The notes: generated by a model not told the origin, from the sequence alone. Shown: positions 16,227 through 25,717, numbered from the stretch's first letter. The stretch: DNA of 37,986 nucleotides from Candidatus Omnitrophota bacterium (GCA_023228185.1 JALOBQ010000001.1:8032-46017), one strand, 5' to 3'. A program made the numbers and translations.

Positions 16227-18428
16227 TTACTGCGCGCCGGATTTACTTTCGCTAATGGTCTGATTAAACCCGAATTCGCTTCCCGGAAATGCCTTAAGCC
16301 GGAAAGTAAAATAGATGCCCGAACCCTGGCCTTTCTTGGAGTTCCAGGTTAAATCCATCTCCCAACAGTGTAAATCGCGCGTTAAAGTATATTCCTGTTC
16401 TGAAAGGCCGCGGTCAAGAGTTGAAGTTTGCTTAAAGTTATACCTTTCATAAACAGAAAATCTCCATTTTGGAGAAAGCTTCCAGTGAAAACCAGCGGTA
16501 ACCTCGTTTTTACCTTTCCGCTCATAACGCTGACCAACACTAAATGACCTGTTTTTATCAATATCAAAGATCAAATCATAATTAGCCAGGGAAAAAGTAT
16601 TATAATTTACGTTATCGTGGTCAGAATGCTCATAGGTAGCTTCACTTTCTATGCGCATCCAGGAATAAGGCAGGATTTTTAATTTAAAGAGGATATCCGA
16701 ATAATCGCTGTGCAATCTTTGGCCCGTATTTCTTAAAATATCATTTTCGTAAAAAACAGTGCCGTAAGCATCAGTGTTGGAACCGGATTTTGGTTTAATC
16801 ACGTAATCGCTGGATACCTGAAAATCCACAAAATCCACTGAAACGCCCTTACGTTTGGTTTGTAATTTATTAATTAATGTCAGCGTAGCCGTATTGCCGC
16901 GGGTAATTGAATCAACGCTGTCAATTTGCCTGAGTTTATATCCCGGTATTGTCGGCTGATGCGTATATAAATAGCCCACACTGGGAGTGATAATATGGCG
17001 TAATCCGTTAATATCCATGCCAAGAAAATTTGTTTTAGTGTTATAAATACGGTAAAACTTCGTGCTGGCGTCAATACCACCGTAAAAAATAGTGCGCACA
17101 ATGCCAGACTGTCCGGCTGAACCCGTATCGTAGAATGTCTGACGGCTGGCGACAAAAGGTTTTAACTGAAAAATAGAAACCTTCATCGGCATTGAAACTT
17201 TATTCGTGGTATCCATGCGCATCAGGGTAACTTTAGGGATAGTGGTTTCTCTCTTATTATAATTTCCCACTTGAGTGGAATTTTCAAAATACAAGGGGCT
17301 TTCGCCCAGTTGCATACTCGGCAGGTTATAATTAACCTCCGGCATTTTTTCCACCTGGTCAAACCAGTGGTTGGTGCGCTTCTGCAGTAAAATATCGATG
17401 CTAGAGAAATTAAAAACATGGTGGAACAACGCGTAACTTAAAGGTTCAGCGTCTTTCTCGTATTCACGGAAAAAATAATCCTTTAAGAAATTACGATCCA
17501 AGTCGTATTTTCTTCTTTGATCTGTGATCTTAAGAAATTCCGCGGTAAAATTTGTGCGTTCATCAATATTCCATTTATGGCGTAAGCGCATAAAATAACG
17601 CTGATACTCCGAAGGGTCTCCGCTTGTTACATCATCAGGCTTTTCATTAGTATAATAAAATTTATAATCGCCCTTACCGACAATCGAATCATAGTGAACG
17701 TTAAAACCACTGGCCAGGCCTAATTTATTACGGTAATCCAAATACATCCTTACATTTAATTTTTTGTTAAGGTTATACCTCCAGTTAGAAAGCAGATACG
17801 CCCCCCAATCTTTACTTTTACCGGGTTCGACCTGCATATGCATCAGCGCCTCCTGCATACTATAATTAAATCTGGGAAGATAAAGCAAGGGCACACTGCC
17901 GAGGTAAATTGTGCTGGACTGGGATTGAACTTTATCTCCGGGGAACATCCCGATTTTTTTAGAATTAATTCGGTAATGCGGATGGTCCAAAGAACAAGTG
18001 GTAAAATACCCTTTTTTCATGCTATATTCATTTTGATTGATCATTTCCACTTTTTTGGCTTTACCAAAATACGGATTCACCCTGAAATCCGCGTTCAAAA
18101 TTGTTCCGGTCTTATTTTGAAAATTATAGATCAGCTTTTCGCCTTCAATCACGCCGTTTTTATCATCCAACCTGGCATTGCCTTCAGCCACAGCGTCTTT
18201 AGTCTCCATATTCACGGTAAGTTTATTGCAGGTGAGTTTTGATTCTTTGTAGATTACTTCAACTTTACCGCTGGCCACTACCGAACGGCTATCCGCCGAA
18301 TACTCCACGTTATCTCCATTAATAATAATCGGCAATTTCCTGGCATCTTCAGCGTAAAGCAAAGACCAACCGGATAAAACCAACAGGCAGGAAATTAAAA
18401 AAATACGTTTATTTATTCCAAAATACAT
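16227..18428 (-). CDS. lptD: LPS assembly protein LptD (OstA/Imp)
   Basis: LptD is the outer-membrane beta-barrel that inserts LPS into the outer leaflet. The 733 residues start with a signal peptide (about 1-26, ending LLYAEDA). Next is an LptA-like jelly-roll domain (about 33-150, with repeated NVEY/VVASGKVEV and AEGNARLDDKNGVIEGE motifs). A long beta-strand-rich barrel to the C-terminus has alternating aromatic strands. Few Cys are present, so the E. coli disulphide pattern does not apply. It begins two bases after the transaldolase stop and lies ahead of the UDP-sugar dehydrogenases. It is the strongest evidence in the window for an LPS outer membrane. Confidence 0.9.
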   Translation of the reverse strand: MYFGINKRIFLISCLLVLSGWSLLYAEDARKLPIIINGDNVEYSADSRSVVASGKVEVIYKESKLTCNKLTVNMETKDAVAEGNARLDDKNGVIEGEKLIYNFQNKTGTILNADFRVNPYFGKAKKVEMINQNEYSMKKGYFTTCSLDHPHYRINSKKIGMFPGDKVQSQSSTIYLGSVPLLYLPRFNYSMQEALMHMQVEPGKSKDWGAYLLSNWRYNLNKKLNVRMYLDYRNKLGLASGFNVHYDSIVGKGDYKFYYTNEKPDDVTSGDPSEYQRYFMRLRHKWNIDERTNFTAEFLKITDQRRKYDLDRNFLKDYFFREYEKDAEPLSYALFHHVFNFSSIDILLQKRTNHWFDQVEKMPEVNYNLPSMQLGESPLYFENSTQVGNYNKRETTIPKVTLMRMDTTNKVSMPMKVSIFQLKPFVASRQTFYDTGSAGQSGIVRTIFYGGIDASTKFYRIYNTKTNFLGMDINGLRHIITPSVGYLYTHQPTIPGYKLRQIDSVDSITRGNTATLTLINKLQTKRKGVSVDFVDFQVSSDYVIKPKSGSNTDAYGTVFYENDILRNTGQRLHSDYSDILFKLKILPYSWMRIESEATYEHSDHDNVNYNTFSLANYDLIFDIDKNRSFSVGQRYERKGKNEVTAGFHWKLSPKWRFSVYERYNFKQTSTLDRGLSEQEYTLTRDLHCWEMDLTWNSKKGQGSGIYFTFRLKAFPGSEFGFNQTISESKSGAQ

Positions 18429-18430
18429 AA

Positions 18431-19078
18431 TTATTCTTTGGGGATTCGTTTGTAATCCTCCAGGAACTTACTGATTCCGATATCCGTAAGAGGATGTTTG
18501 ATTAATTGTTCAATTACCTTAAAAGGGATCGTCGCGATATCGGCACCAAGCAGCGCGGCATTAACTACGTGCATAGGATTTCTCACGCTGGCTACGATAA
18601 TCTGCGTTTTAAAATTATAATTTGAAAATATTGTTTTGATATCCCGGATTAAATCCATGCCTGTCTGGCTGATATCATCCAGCCTGCCGATAAAAGGAGA
18701 AACGTAACTGGCTCCGGCTTTAGCGGTTAGTAACGCTTGTGAGGCGGAAAAACAAAGAGTGACGTTAGTTTTAATACCTTCTTGAGACAAAATCCGCACA
18801 GCCTTAAGCCCATCCTTTGTCAAAGGTATCTTAACTACGATATTATTGGCAACCTTAACCCACTGCCTGGCTTCTTTTAGCATGCCTTCAGTATCTAAAC
18901 TGATTACTTCGGCACTTACCGGCCCCGTAACTAATGAACAAATTTCTTTTAGCAATTCTTCAGGCAAACGGCCTTCTTTAGCCACAAGGCTGGGATTAGT
19001 AGTCACACCGTCAATCAAACCCAAACTTGCGGCTTCTTTAATCTCTTTTATATTGGCTGTATCAATAAAAATTTTCAT
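18431..19078 (-). CDS. tal: Transaldolase, small TalC/FSA-family
   Basis: The 215-residue TIM-barrel enzyme belongs to the short transaldolase/fructose-6-phosphate aldolase group. Asp6 (FIDTAN), TTNPS and the Schiff-base Lys83 (VVKIPLT) are in place. Glu57 (VSAEV) and Phe129 (SPFIGRLDD) occupy the positions that in fructose-6-phosphate aldolase are Gln and Tyr. By that rule it should be a transaldolase of the pentose phosphate pathway (sedoheptulose-7-P plus glyceraldehyde-3-P exchange). The ATG overlaps the ROK kinase stop (ATGA), and lptD starts two bases after it. Confidence 0.92.
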   Translation of the reverse strand: MKIFIDTANIKEIKEAASLGLIDGVTTNPSLVAKEGRLPEELLKEICSLVTGPVSAEVISLDTEGMLKEARQWVKVANNIVVKIPLTKDGLKAVRILSQEGIKTNVTLCFSASQALLTAKAGASYVSPFIGRLDDISQTGMDLIRDIKTIFSNYNFKTQIIVASVRNPMHVVNAALLGADIATIPFKVIEQLIKHPLTDIGISKFLEDYKRIPKE

Positions 19079-20001
19079 ATCCCTAATCTCTCCTTGACTA
19101 AGATCCCCGCTCCGATAGCTCCTGCCCGGTTACCCAGGCCGGCTTTTAAAATTTTTACTCTTTTGCCTTGCACGAGCATAGAACGAGCGTAAACTGTTTT
19201 TTTAATCTCTTTAAACAAAACAACTCCGGCTTGCGCTACTCCCCCGCCAATTACAACACAATCTAAATTCAACAAATTGACTGCCGCGCTTAAAGCGACA
19301 CCCAGGCATTCGCCTATTTTTTCCCAAACGCTGATTGCTTTGTGATCACCTTGGCGAGCTTTTTGGCTTAATTCCTCTAAAGAAATATCGCGTTGAAAAA
19401 CTGTTTTGGCAAGAGCCAGTATTCGTTTATTGCCCACGTAAGTTTCCAGGCAAGCCTTGCTACCACAGGCGCAAATCGGCCCGGAAAGATTAATCGGTAA
19501 ATGCCCGATTTCACCGGCGGCATTGTCCTGTCCGCGGTATAACCGTCCATTTAAAATCAATCCTCCGCCAACTCCCGTGCCCAAAGTTATGCATAGAGCA
19601 TTCTTGGAAAATTTTGCACTGCCAAAATTATATTCGGCTAAAGCCATTAATTTGGCGTCATTATCTAAGAATACCGAAAGCTTAAGTTTATTTTTTAAAA
19701 TACGCGAAAGAAAAACATTTTTCCATCCGCAAATGTTGGGAAGAAAATATACTTTTCCCTTTTCGCTATCAACCGGTCCGGGCATGCCCAAACCTACTCC
19801 TAAAATATTTTTCTTACTTAAGCCGTTTTCTTCGATCAAGCCGTCTATGATATCGACAATTCCCTGGATCAGTACCCGCTTATCCTTAAATTTATTAGTA
19901 GTAAAAATCTTTTCCGCCTTACTCTGAAGGCGAAAATTAAACAAGCTTGCTTTTATCTTTGTGCCGCCAAGATCAATCGCGATGATAAATTTATTGTTCA
20001 T
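19075..20001 (-). CDS. ROK family sugar kinase (probable glucokinase)
   Basis: This 308-residue kinase has the phosphate-binding motif AIDLGGTKIKASL (8-20), the catalytic Asp in LDNDAK (115), LGTGVGGG (140-147) and the ROK zinc site EIGH (164-167) with Cys177, Cys179 and Cys184 (CACGSKACLE). No N-terminal helix-turn-helix is present, so it is an enzyme rather than a ROK repressor. Glucose is the likely substrate, but ManNAc or fructose cannot be excluded. It heads a seven-gene run. The ATG lies only eight bases after a good -10 box, so the mRNA may be leaderless; no Shine-Dalgarno is seen. Confidence 0.9.
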   Translation of the reverse strand: MNNKFIIAIDLGGTKIKASLFNFRLQSKAEKIFTTNKFKDKRVLIQGIVDIIDGLIEENGLSKKNILGVGLGMPGPVDSEKGKVYFLPNICGWKNVFLSRILKNKLKLSVFLDNDAKLMALAEYNFGSAKFSKNALCITLGTGVGGGLILNGRLYRGQDNAAGEIGHLPINLSGPICACGSKACLETYVGNKRILALAKTVFQRDISLEELSQKARQGDHKAISVWEKIGECLGVALSAAVNLLNLDCVVIGGGVAQAGVVLFKEIKKTVYARSMLVQGKRVKILKAGLGNRAGAIGAGILVKERLGI

Positions 20002-20009
20002 TGTGAGGT

Positions 20010-20038
20010 ATTCTATATTAAAAACCGGTATTTTACAA
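20010..20038 (-). promoter_or_regulatory. Promoter for ROK kinase operon (probably leaderless)
   Basis: On the minus strand TTGTAA (20038-20033) and TAGAAT (20015-20010) are separated by 17 bases. Only eight bases (ACCTCACA) lie between the -10 box and the ATG of the ROK kinase gene, so transcription should start at or within a base or two of the start codon. Confidence 0.7.
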
Positions 20039-20116
20039 GAATAAATCTTAAATTTAATCGGGTATTTTTTTAAGAGATAATGGCGTGATCAGGAGTTTAA
20101 AACACTTGGCTGACAG

Positions 20117-21118
20117 TTACTTACCATCATAAAAGCAAACTTTATTTTTTCCGGATTTTTTAGCCTGATAAAGAGCAAAATCTGCCATCTCGATCAGCTG
20201 GATAACTTTAAGCGAACTCGCCTTAAAAACCGAGATTCCAATACTCACTGTCACGCTAAGATCCTCGTCATAGACCTGAAAACGCGATTCGTTAATCGCC
20301 CGGCGGATACGTTCAGCGACAAAACCCGCTTGCTGGCCGGCGGTTTCAGTTAGAACAATGGAAATTTCCTCACCACCATAACGTCCAATAAAATCAATCT
20401 GCCTGACAGTATCACGAAGGATCTTGGCTACTTGCTTTAATATCGCGTCCCCCACCAAATGCCCGTAACGGTCATTGTATTTCTTGAAATTATCCACATC
20501 AAGCATAAGAAACGCCAGGTTCAATTTATTTTTTTTGGAACGCTCAAGCTCCTCATTAAAACGCTCTAAAAAATACCTGCGATTATATACCTGGGTAAGT
20601 GAATCCGTGATTGTTAACTCTTGGACTTTTTGATATAAAAGCGCCCTGCGGATACCAACGATGAATTGTTGCGCCAGAATCGAAAATTTATCCTTATCTT
20701 CCGGGCTAATCTGCCTGGCCGCCAAATAACCGATCGGCCGGTTATGCACAGGCTCTAAAGGAATTAACGTAAAATCTTTATATTTGCCTTCATCCAGTTC
20801 ATCAGTTCTGATAAAGTGGCAGTCTTTAACCGATGTGTGATCATCCAGGCTCTCCTTGAATATTTTAAATATTTTTGTTTGATCAAGTGTTTTACAGATA
20901 TCTTTGGTTAAATCGTAAAGCGCGACAGTATCCTCAAATTTCTTCTGGTAATTAACGTTATCATCCTTAAGCGACTGGTTATTCTTAGTTAACTGCGCTT
21001 TCCTCGCCTTCAGGCTTAAAATCTCCGCTTGCCGGCGCGAAAACTTCCGCTGCAAAGTATTTTGCAAAAATGAAAAGAAAAAAATAGAAATTAAGATAAA
21101 TAAAATTAAATAGAGCAT
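20117..21118 (-). CDS. Membrane-anchored diguanylate cyclase (GAF-like plus GGDEF, motif GGEEI)
   Basis: The 333 residues comprise one N-terminal membrane helix (about 2-20), a short coiled coil (25-65), a small GAF-like region (about 65-165) and a GGDEF domain (about 168-333). The inhibitory RxxD site is intact (RQID 239-242). The signature reads GGEEI (248-252), with Ile where Phe is normal. Catalytic Asp/Asn residues upstream (LDVDNFKKYND) are present, so activity is likely but not certain. Its start overlaps the end of the preceding GGDEF gene by 13 bases, so the two are co-expressed. Confidence 0.9.
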   Translation of the reverse strand: MLYLILFILISIFFFSFLQNTLQRKFSRRQAEILSLKARKAQLTKNNQSLKDDNVNYQKKFEDTVALYDLTKDICKTLDQTKIFKIFKESLDDHTSVKDCHFIRTDELDEGKYKDFTLIPLEPVHNRPIGYLAARQISPEDKDKFSILAQQFIVGIRRALLYQKVQELTITDSLTQVYNRRYFLERFNEELERSKKNKLNLAFLMLDVDNFKKYNDRYGHLVGDAILKQVAKILRDTVRQIDFIGRYGGEEISIVLTETAGQQAGFVAERIRRAINESRFQVYDEDLSVTVSIGISVFKASSLKVIQLIEMADFALYQAKKSGKNKVCFYDGK

Positions 21119-22386
21119 ACCTGGTTACGTCCTTTTTGTTTAGCCATATACATCGCTTTATCGGCCAGCTGGATAAGCCCATCATCGTCTATCGTGTCCT
21201 GCGGCGCGCTTGCTAAGCCGACAGAAACGGTGACAAAAGTATCCTGCCGGCGTAAAATTATCTTCTCCTGGCCTATCCTTTGGCGCAGGCGCTGGGCCAA
21301 AGAAAAAGCTTCTGCTTTATCCATCTCCGGCAAAAGCACCAAAAACTCCTCACCGCCAAAACGGCTTAATAAAGGTTTGTATGCGTGTAGAAATTCACTC
21401 ATCAGGCTGCTGATTTTCTTAAGCACGATATCTCCGGCAGTATGGCCGAATTTATCGTTATATTGTTTAAAAAAATCGATATCGATCATTAAAATGGACA
21501 GGTAGGAATTCATGCGCAGCCGGCGTTTACTTTCTTCTTTCAAGCGTTCAGCAAAATAACTTTTAGTAAAAAGCCCTGTCAAATCGTCATGAATAGCTAA
21601 ATCCTGCGTGCGTCCGAAGAACTGGCTATTTTCTATGGCCACCGCTCCTAAATCGGCCAAAAGAGAAAGAAAGCGCAAATCATCTTGAGAGAAATAACCC
21701 GCTTTCTGATAATCCAAACGCAGTAATCCGATCACGGAATTGTTAGTGATCAACGGCACGCTGACTAAAGAAGAAAACATACGCACATCCTGGGATTTAA
21801 TTTTATCCAGGTCAAAACGGAAGTCTTTTCGGATATCCTCGATAATCAACGGATTCGAATGGCGCATCACCCAATTATCAAAAACATCGCCCTCTTTAGT
21901 CTTGATTACCAATTCTTTATTTTCCTTACGCGATTTAACTAAGCTCAGTTTCTGGTTATCTTCATCAACTAAGAATACTTGGCAAGTGCCATGATTATTG
22001 GCAATTAAAGAAAAGGCGGTATCCGCCAAGCAATCGGTTACCGCCTCAAGTTTAAGGTCGTGATTTAGTTTTTCGATAATTAATTTTAAACTGTTATAAC
22101 GCGAGGTTTTCGCCAGGATTGCGGAATTTGTCCTTTGTTCTCCGCTATTCTCGGAATTCAGGATATTCAGCTGTTCTTTTAACTCTTCAATCTTAAAATC
22201 CTGATAATAACCTTTTTCAGAATTTGTGTGCATAAAAATAGAAAGCACGAAAAAATCAAGGATAATCAGGATTGCCGTAAAGATAATATATTGGGGATAT
22301 TCGCCAAAAACGCGGCCTACAGTATAAAGCATGCCGCAGGAAAGCGCGATAAAAACGAATAAGGTTTTTGTCAGAAATCGACGCAT
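21106..22386 (-). CDS. Membrane-anchored diguanylate cyclase (GAF plus GGDEF)
   Basis: The 426 residues comprise two membrane helices (about 5-25 and 33-52), a linker, a GAF domain (about 105-255, with VSVPLITNNSVIGLLRLDY) and a GGDEF domain (about 262-426). The active motif GGEEF is at 344-348 and MIDIDFFKQYND comes before it. The inhibitory RxxD site is missing: the equivalent residues read AYKP. It would make c-di-GMP without the usual product brake. It starts 38 bases after an ABC ATPase gene and overlaps the next GGDEF gene by 13 bases. Confidence 0.92.
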   Translation of the reverse strand: MRRFLTKTLFVFIALSCGMLYTVGRVFGEYPQYIIFTAILIILDFFVLSIFMHTNSEKGYYQDFKIEELKEQLNILNSENSGEQRTNSAILAKTSRYNSLKLIIEKLNHDLKLEAVTDCLADTAFSLIANNHGTCQVFLVDEDNQKLSLVKSRKENKELVIKTKEGDVFDNWVMRHSNPLIIEDIRKDFRFDLDKIKSQDVRMFSSLVSVPLITNNSVIGLLRLDYQKAGYFSQDDLRFLSLLADLGAVAIENSQFFGRTQDLAIHDDLTGLFTKSYFAERLKEESKRRLRMNSYLSILMIDIDFFKQYNDKFGHTAGDIVLKKISSLMSEFLHAYKPLLSRFGGEEFLVLLPEMDKAEAFSLAQRLRQRIGQEKIILRRQDTFVTVSVGLASAPQDTIDDDGLIQLADKAMYMAKQKGRNQVCSI

Positions 22387-22424
22387 ATTATCTCCAGCCG
22401 AAAACTACGCCGAAAGTTAAAAGC

Positions 22425-23528
22425 TTAAAGAATGGTATCTTCTGTTTGCGTATCGAAGAAATGGGCTTTGCTCATATCAAAAACAACATCCATATCCTGA
22501 TTAATCTTTGGGCGGTCATGAGCTCCCACGCGGGCGATAAAAGTATGCCTGCCCGTATTCAAATAAAGGTAAACTTCCGAACCCATCGGCTCTACGACTT
22601 CACAGTTTACGCGGATAATATTCTCCGGAGGGACTTCCGATACGAATAATTTATCATAGATATCCTCGCTACGGATACCAAAAAATACCTCTTTGCCCAA
22701 ATAAGCGGCCATTTTTTTATACATCTCTTCAACCAATTTAACCGCAATTTTACCTTCCTCAAAATAAAGCCGGCCTTCTTTTTTAACGATGCGGCCGAGC
22801 ATAAAGTTCATCGGAGGCGAACCAATGAAACCGGCGACAAATTTATTTTTCGGATGGTCATAAACATCGATTGGGTCGGCTAATTGCTGTAAAATGCCGT
22901 CTTTCATTACGGCGATCCGGTCGCCCATGGTCATCGCTTCCACCTGGTCATGGGTAACGTAAATAATCGTTGTCTGAAGGCGGATGTGCAATTTATGGAT
23001 TTCCGTGCGCATTTGCACGCGCATTTTGGCATCAAGATTGCTTAAGGGCTCGTCAAATAAAAAAACCATCGGCTTGCGCACAATTGCCCGGCCAACGGCT
23101 ACACGCTGCCTTTCACCTCCGGAAAGTTCGCCCGGTTTACGGTTAAAAAGCCTCTTAATACCAAGAATATCAGCGGCTTCGCCAACGCGTTGAATAATTT
23201 CATTTTTAGGAATATGCCTTAACTTTAAACCGAAAGACATATTTTCAAAAACGGTCATATGCGGATAAAGAGCGTAATTCTGGAAAACCATGGCGATATC
23301 GCGGTCTTTAGCCGGGACATTATTTACCAGTTTATCTCCGATATAGATCTGGCCGCTGCTGATTTCTTCTAGGCCGGCAATCATCCTTAAGGTTGTGGAT
23401 TTTCCGCAACCGGACGGCCCAACCAACACCATAAACTCTTTATTCTCAATACCAAAATTTATGTTATCCACGGCTTTAAGATTACCGGGAAAAACTTTAC
23501 AAACATTTCTTAAACTCACCTGCGCCAT
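22425..23528 (-). CDS. Sugar-type ABC transporter ATPase (MalK/UgpC/MsmX family)
   Basis: This 367-residue ATPase powers a CUT1-type sugar importer. It has Walker A GPSGCGKS (37-44), Q-loop FQNYALYPHMTV, signature LSGGERQRVA (135-144), Walker B VFLFDEP (155-161), and the H-loop in YVTHDQVEAMTMGDR. The C-terminal MalK-like TOBE region runs from about 235 to 367. No permease or binding-protein gene is near, so it may serve several importers, as MsmX does in Bacillus. It lies 54 bases after accD and before two GGDEF genes. Confidence 0.92.
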   Translation of the reverse strand: MAQVSLRNVCKVFPGNLKAVDNINFGIENKEFMVLVGPSGCGKSTTLRMIAGLEEISSGQIYIGDKLVNNVPAKDRDIAMVFQNYALYPHMTVFENMSFGLKLRHIPKNEIIQRVGEAADILGIKRLFNRKPGELSGGERQRVAVGRAIVRKPMVFLFDEPLSNLDAKMRVQMRTEIHKLHIRLQTTIIYVTHDQVEAMTMGDRIAVMKDGILQQLADPIDVYDHPKNKFVAGFIGSPPMNFMLGRIVKKEGRLYFEEGKIAVKLVEEMYKKMAAYLGKEVFFGIRSEDIYDKLFVSEVPPENIIRVNCEVVEPMGSEVYLYLNTGRHTFIARVGAHDRPKINQDMDVVFDMSKAHFFDTQTEDTIL

Positions 23529-23582
23529 TAACCTTACTCCTCTATAATTATCTCCGCAGAAACCTTAATATGATATACAAAA

Positions 23583-24422
23583 TCAAGATAGATAATCGAT
23601 TAACTGCCTTAAAACAGCTTTCATATTTTTACGGTGCACGATCATATCGATCAAACCGTGCTCGATCAAAAATTCCGAACGTTGGAATCCCGCGGGCAAT
23701 TTTTGCCGGATCGTCTGCTCTATAACCCTGGGGCCGGTAAAACCGATTAAAGCTTTCGGCTCGGCAATCGTAATATCGCCCACGCCGGCGAAAGAAGCCA
23801 TTACCCCGGCCATCGTAGGATTGGTCAAAACAGAAATATATGCAAGCTTCGCTTTGCGGTGGTAAGCAAGAGCCGCGCAGGTTTTAGTCATTTGCATCAG
23901 GCTGTACATCCCTTCGTACATCCTCGCTCCGCCGCCGGAACCGGAAACAATGATCATCGGTAATTTGCTTTTGGTCGCGCTTTCAATGGCGCGGGTGATC
24001 TTTTCACCGACCACAGAACCCATTGAGCCCATAATAAACCTTGAATCCGTAACCGCGATTACCGCGTCTTTACCTTCAATCTTACAAAAACCTGAAAGCA
24101 CGGCATCTTTCAAGCCAGTAGCTTCCTGGTCTTGTAGAAGTTTTTGCTTATAAGTTTTTGGGCCCTTAAAATCCAACGGATCAACGGATATCATATCCTT
24201 ATCCATCTCCTGAAAAGTATCTTTATCCAGCAAAACATTCAGGCGCTCCCAGGCGGTAAGGATAAAATGATAATTGCATTTAGGGCAAACCTTGGCATTC
24301 TCCTCTAAAGTCTTATTATATAGAGTCTCAGAACAGCTCTCGCATTTTGTCCAAAGGCCGTTAGGAATTTCTTTTTTCTTTAATCTTACGGTTGTGTATT
24401 TAGGCTTGCCGAATAAAGACAT
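23583..24422 (-). CDS. accD: Acetyl-CoA carboxylase carboxyltransferase subunit beta
   Basis: AccD with AccA transfers CO2 from carboxybiotin to acetyl-CoA, the first step of fatty acid synthesis. The 279 residues have the N-terminal zinc ribbon (Cys27, Cys30, Cys46, Cys49) and the carboxyltransferase core, including SGSGGGARMYEGMYSLMQMTKT, TNPTMAGVMASFAGVGDI and EPKALIGFTGPRVIEQTI. accA is not in the window. It begins eight bases after the DUF1015 gene. Confidence 0.96.
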   Translation of the reverse strand: MSLFGKPKYTTVRLKKKEIPNGLWTKCESCSETLYNKTLEENAKVCPKCNYHFILTAWERLNVLLDKDTFQEMDKDMISVDPLDFKGPKTYKQKLLQDQEATGLKDAVLSGFCKIEGKDAVIAVTDSRFIMGSMGSVVGEKITRAIESATKSKLPMIIVSGSGGGARMYEGMYSLMQMTKTCAALAYHRKAKLAYISVLTNPTMAGVMASFAGVGDITIAEPKALIGFTGPRVIEQTIRQKLPAGFQRSEFLIEHGLIDMIVHRKNMKAVLRQLIDYLS

Positions 24423-24430
24423 TTTTACCT

Positions 24431-25717
24431 TTAAGTTGAAAGTTTATTGATCACCAAACCGGAGAGCACTTTCGGATAAAAATAAGTGGATTTTGGCGGC
24501 ATCTTATTGCCGTTTAAAGCGACAACGATAATTTGTTCCATTTTCACAGGATTAAGAAAAAAAGCGATTTTCTTGCTGTCCTCATCCACAGCGTTAATCA
24601 ATTCATTGGCCTCGGGGCTATATTTGATATCCGGCAGATGATCAAGATCAAGGCCCAGAGCTTTCTTAAAAACAAGATAATTCAGGATAGAAACATCAAG
24701 CGCGCGGTATTCTTTCGGCTTATCGGAAATTAACTGATCCAATATCTGCACATTTTTAAGCCGCAGGAGCCAAAAACGCTTATCTTTATACATCCCGATA
24801 AGATGTTCATTAAAACCGGCTTTCTCCATCAAGAAAAAGAAACGTTTATTTTCTTTTACTTCCAGAATATCGAAATGCTCTTTAAGCTTAAGCCGGAATT
24901 CGTTTAGATCAAGTTGATTGGTTAATTTAAGCAAACGATGAATAGGTAAAATGCTTAATCCCCGCGGATCAGTATTAGTAAAATAGGAGAGGCAATAATT
25001 AAAATCTTCTTTACCGGTAAATTTATCCCCTAATTTTTCGCGCATCAGGTCACGGTAAGCGCAGGCTACTTCATAACGATGATGGCCGTCAGCGATAAAC
25101 ATGTTTTCACTATCCATGCTGGAAACCACGCTTTCAATAATTTCCGGTTGGTCCAGGCGCCATAATTTATGCACGGTTTTTTCATCATCGGTAACTTGAA
25201 TGAAAGGGGCATCTTGAGAAATGTTTTTCTGAAAAATCCGCTGAATAATGCGTTTTTTATCCAGAAAGATAACAAATATCGGGCTAAGGTTAGCTTTAAC
25301 CTGTTTGATCAGCTTTAACCTATCCTCTTTTGCTTCCGTGTGCGTGTGCTCATGGCCGAAGACTACCGATTCTTTCTTATCACCAAGCTTAAGCAAAGAA
25401 ATAAAACCCAGCCGCGTCCTTTTTTCTCCGCGAATAATATACTGCTGGCTGTAAAAATATAGCGCCGGGTTATTTTCCTGAACTAAAATATCTGCTTTCA
25501 GCCAACCACGAAAAGTCTCACCAGCTTTAGAGTATTTATCTTCACCGGCAATGTCTTTAGCTAAAAGAATATGTAAAAAATTATAAATTGAACGCTGATG
25601 GTAAGCTTGCTGGCCAGCAGGCGAGATCACGTCATAAGGCGGGCAGACTACTAGAGAATAATCCTTAACCTTATTCTGATTAAAAATAACTGCTTTAAAC
25701 GGACGAATTTTTGTCAT
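24431..25717 (-). CDS. DUF1015 family protein
   Basis: This 428-residue cytosolic protein is of the DUF1015 family, recognised by the N-terminal VVCPPYDVIS (23-32), GHEHT (121-125) and the family signature FIADGHHRYEVA (207-218). The concentration of His, Asp and Glu in these motifs suggests a metal or nucleotide site. I know no firmly established reaction for bacterial members and propose none. In many anaerobes the family sits near serA/serC-like genes; here it is first in a run with accD. Confidence 0.85.
   Translation of the reverse strand: MTKIRPFKAVIFNQNKVKDYSLVVCPPYDVISPAGQQAYHQRSIYNFLHILLAKDIAGEDKYSKAGETFRGWLKADILVQENNPALYFYSQQYIIRGEKRTRLGFISLLKLGDKKESVVFGHEHTHTEAKEDRLKLIKQVKANLSPIFVIFLDKKRIIQRIFQKNISQDAPFIQVTDDEKTVHKLWRLDQPEIIESVVSSMDSENMFIADGHHRYEVACAYRDLMREKLGDKFTGKEDFNYCLSYFTNTDPRGLSILPIHRLLKLTNQLDLNEFRLKLKEHFDILEVKENKRFFFLMEKAGFNEHLIGMYKDKRFWLLRLKNVQILDQLISDKPKEYRALDVSILNYLVFKKALGLDLDHLPDIKYSPEANELINAVDEDSKKIAFFLNPVKMEQIIVVALNGNKMPPKSTYFYPKVLSGLVINKLST

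Noticed and set aside
19457..19927. Plus-strand open frame of 156 codons
   Set aside because: Antisense to the ROK kinase, no ribosome binding site or domain.
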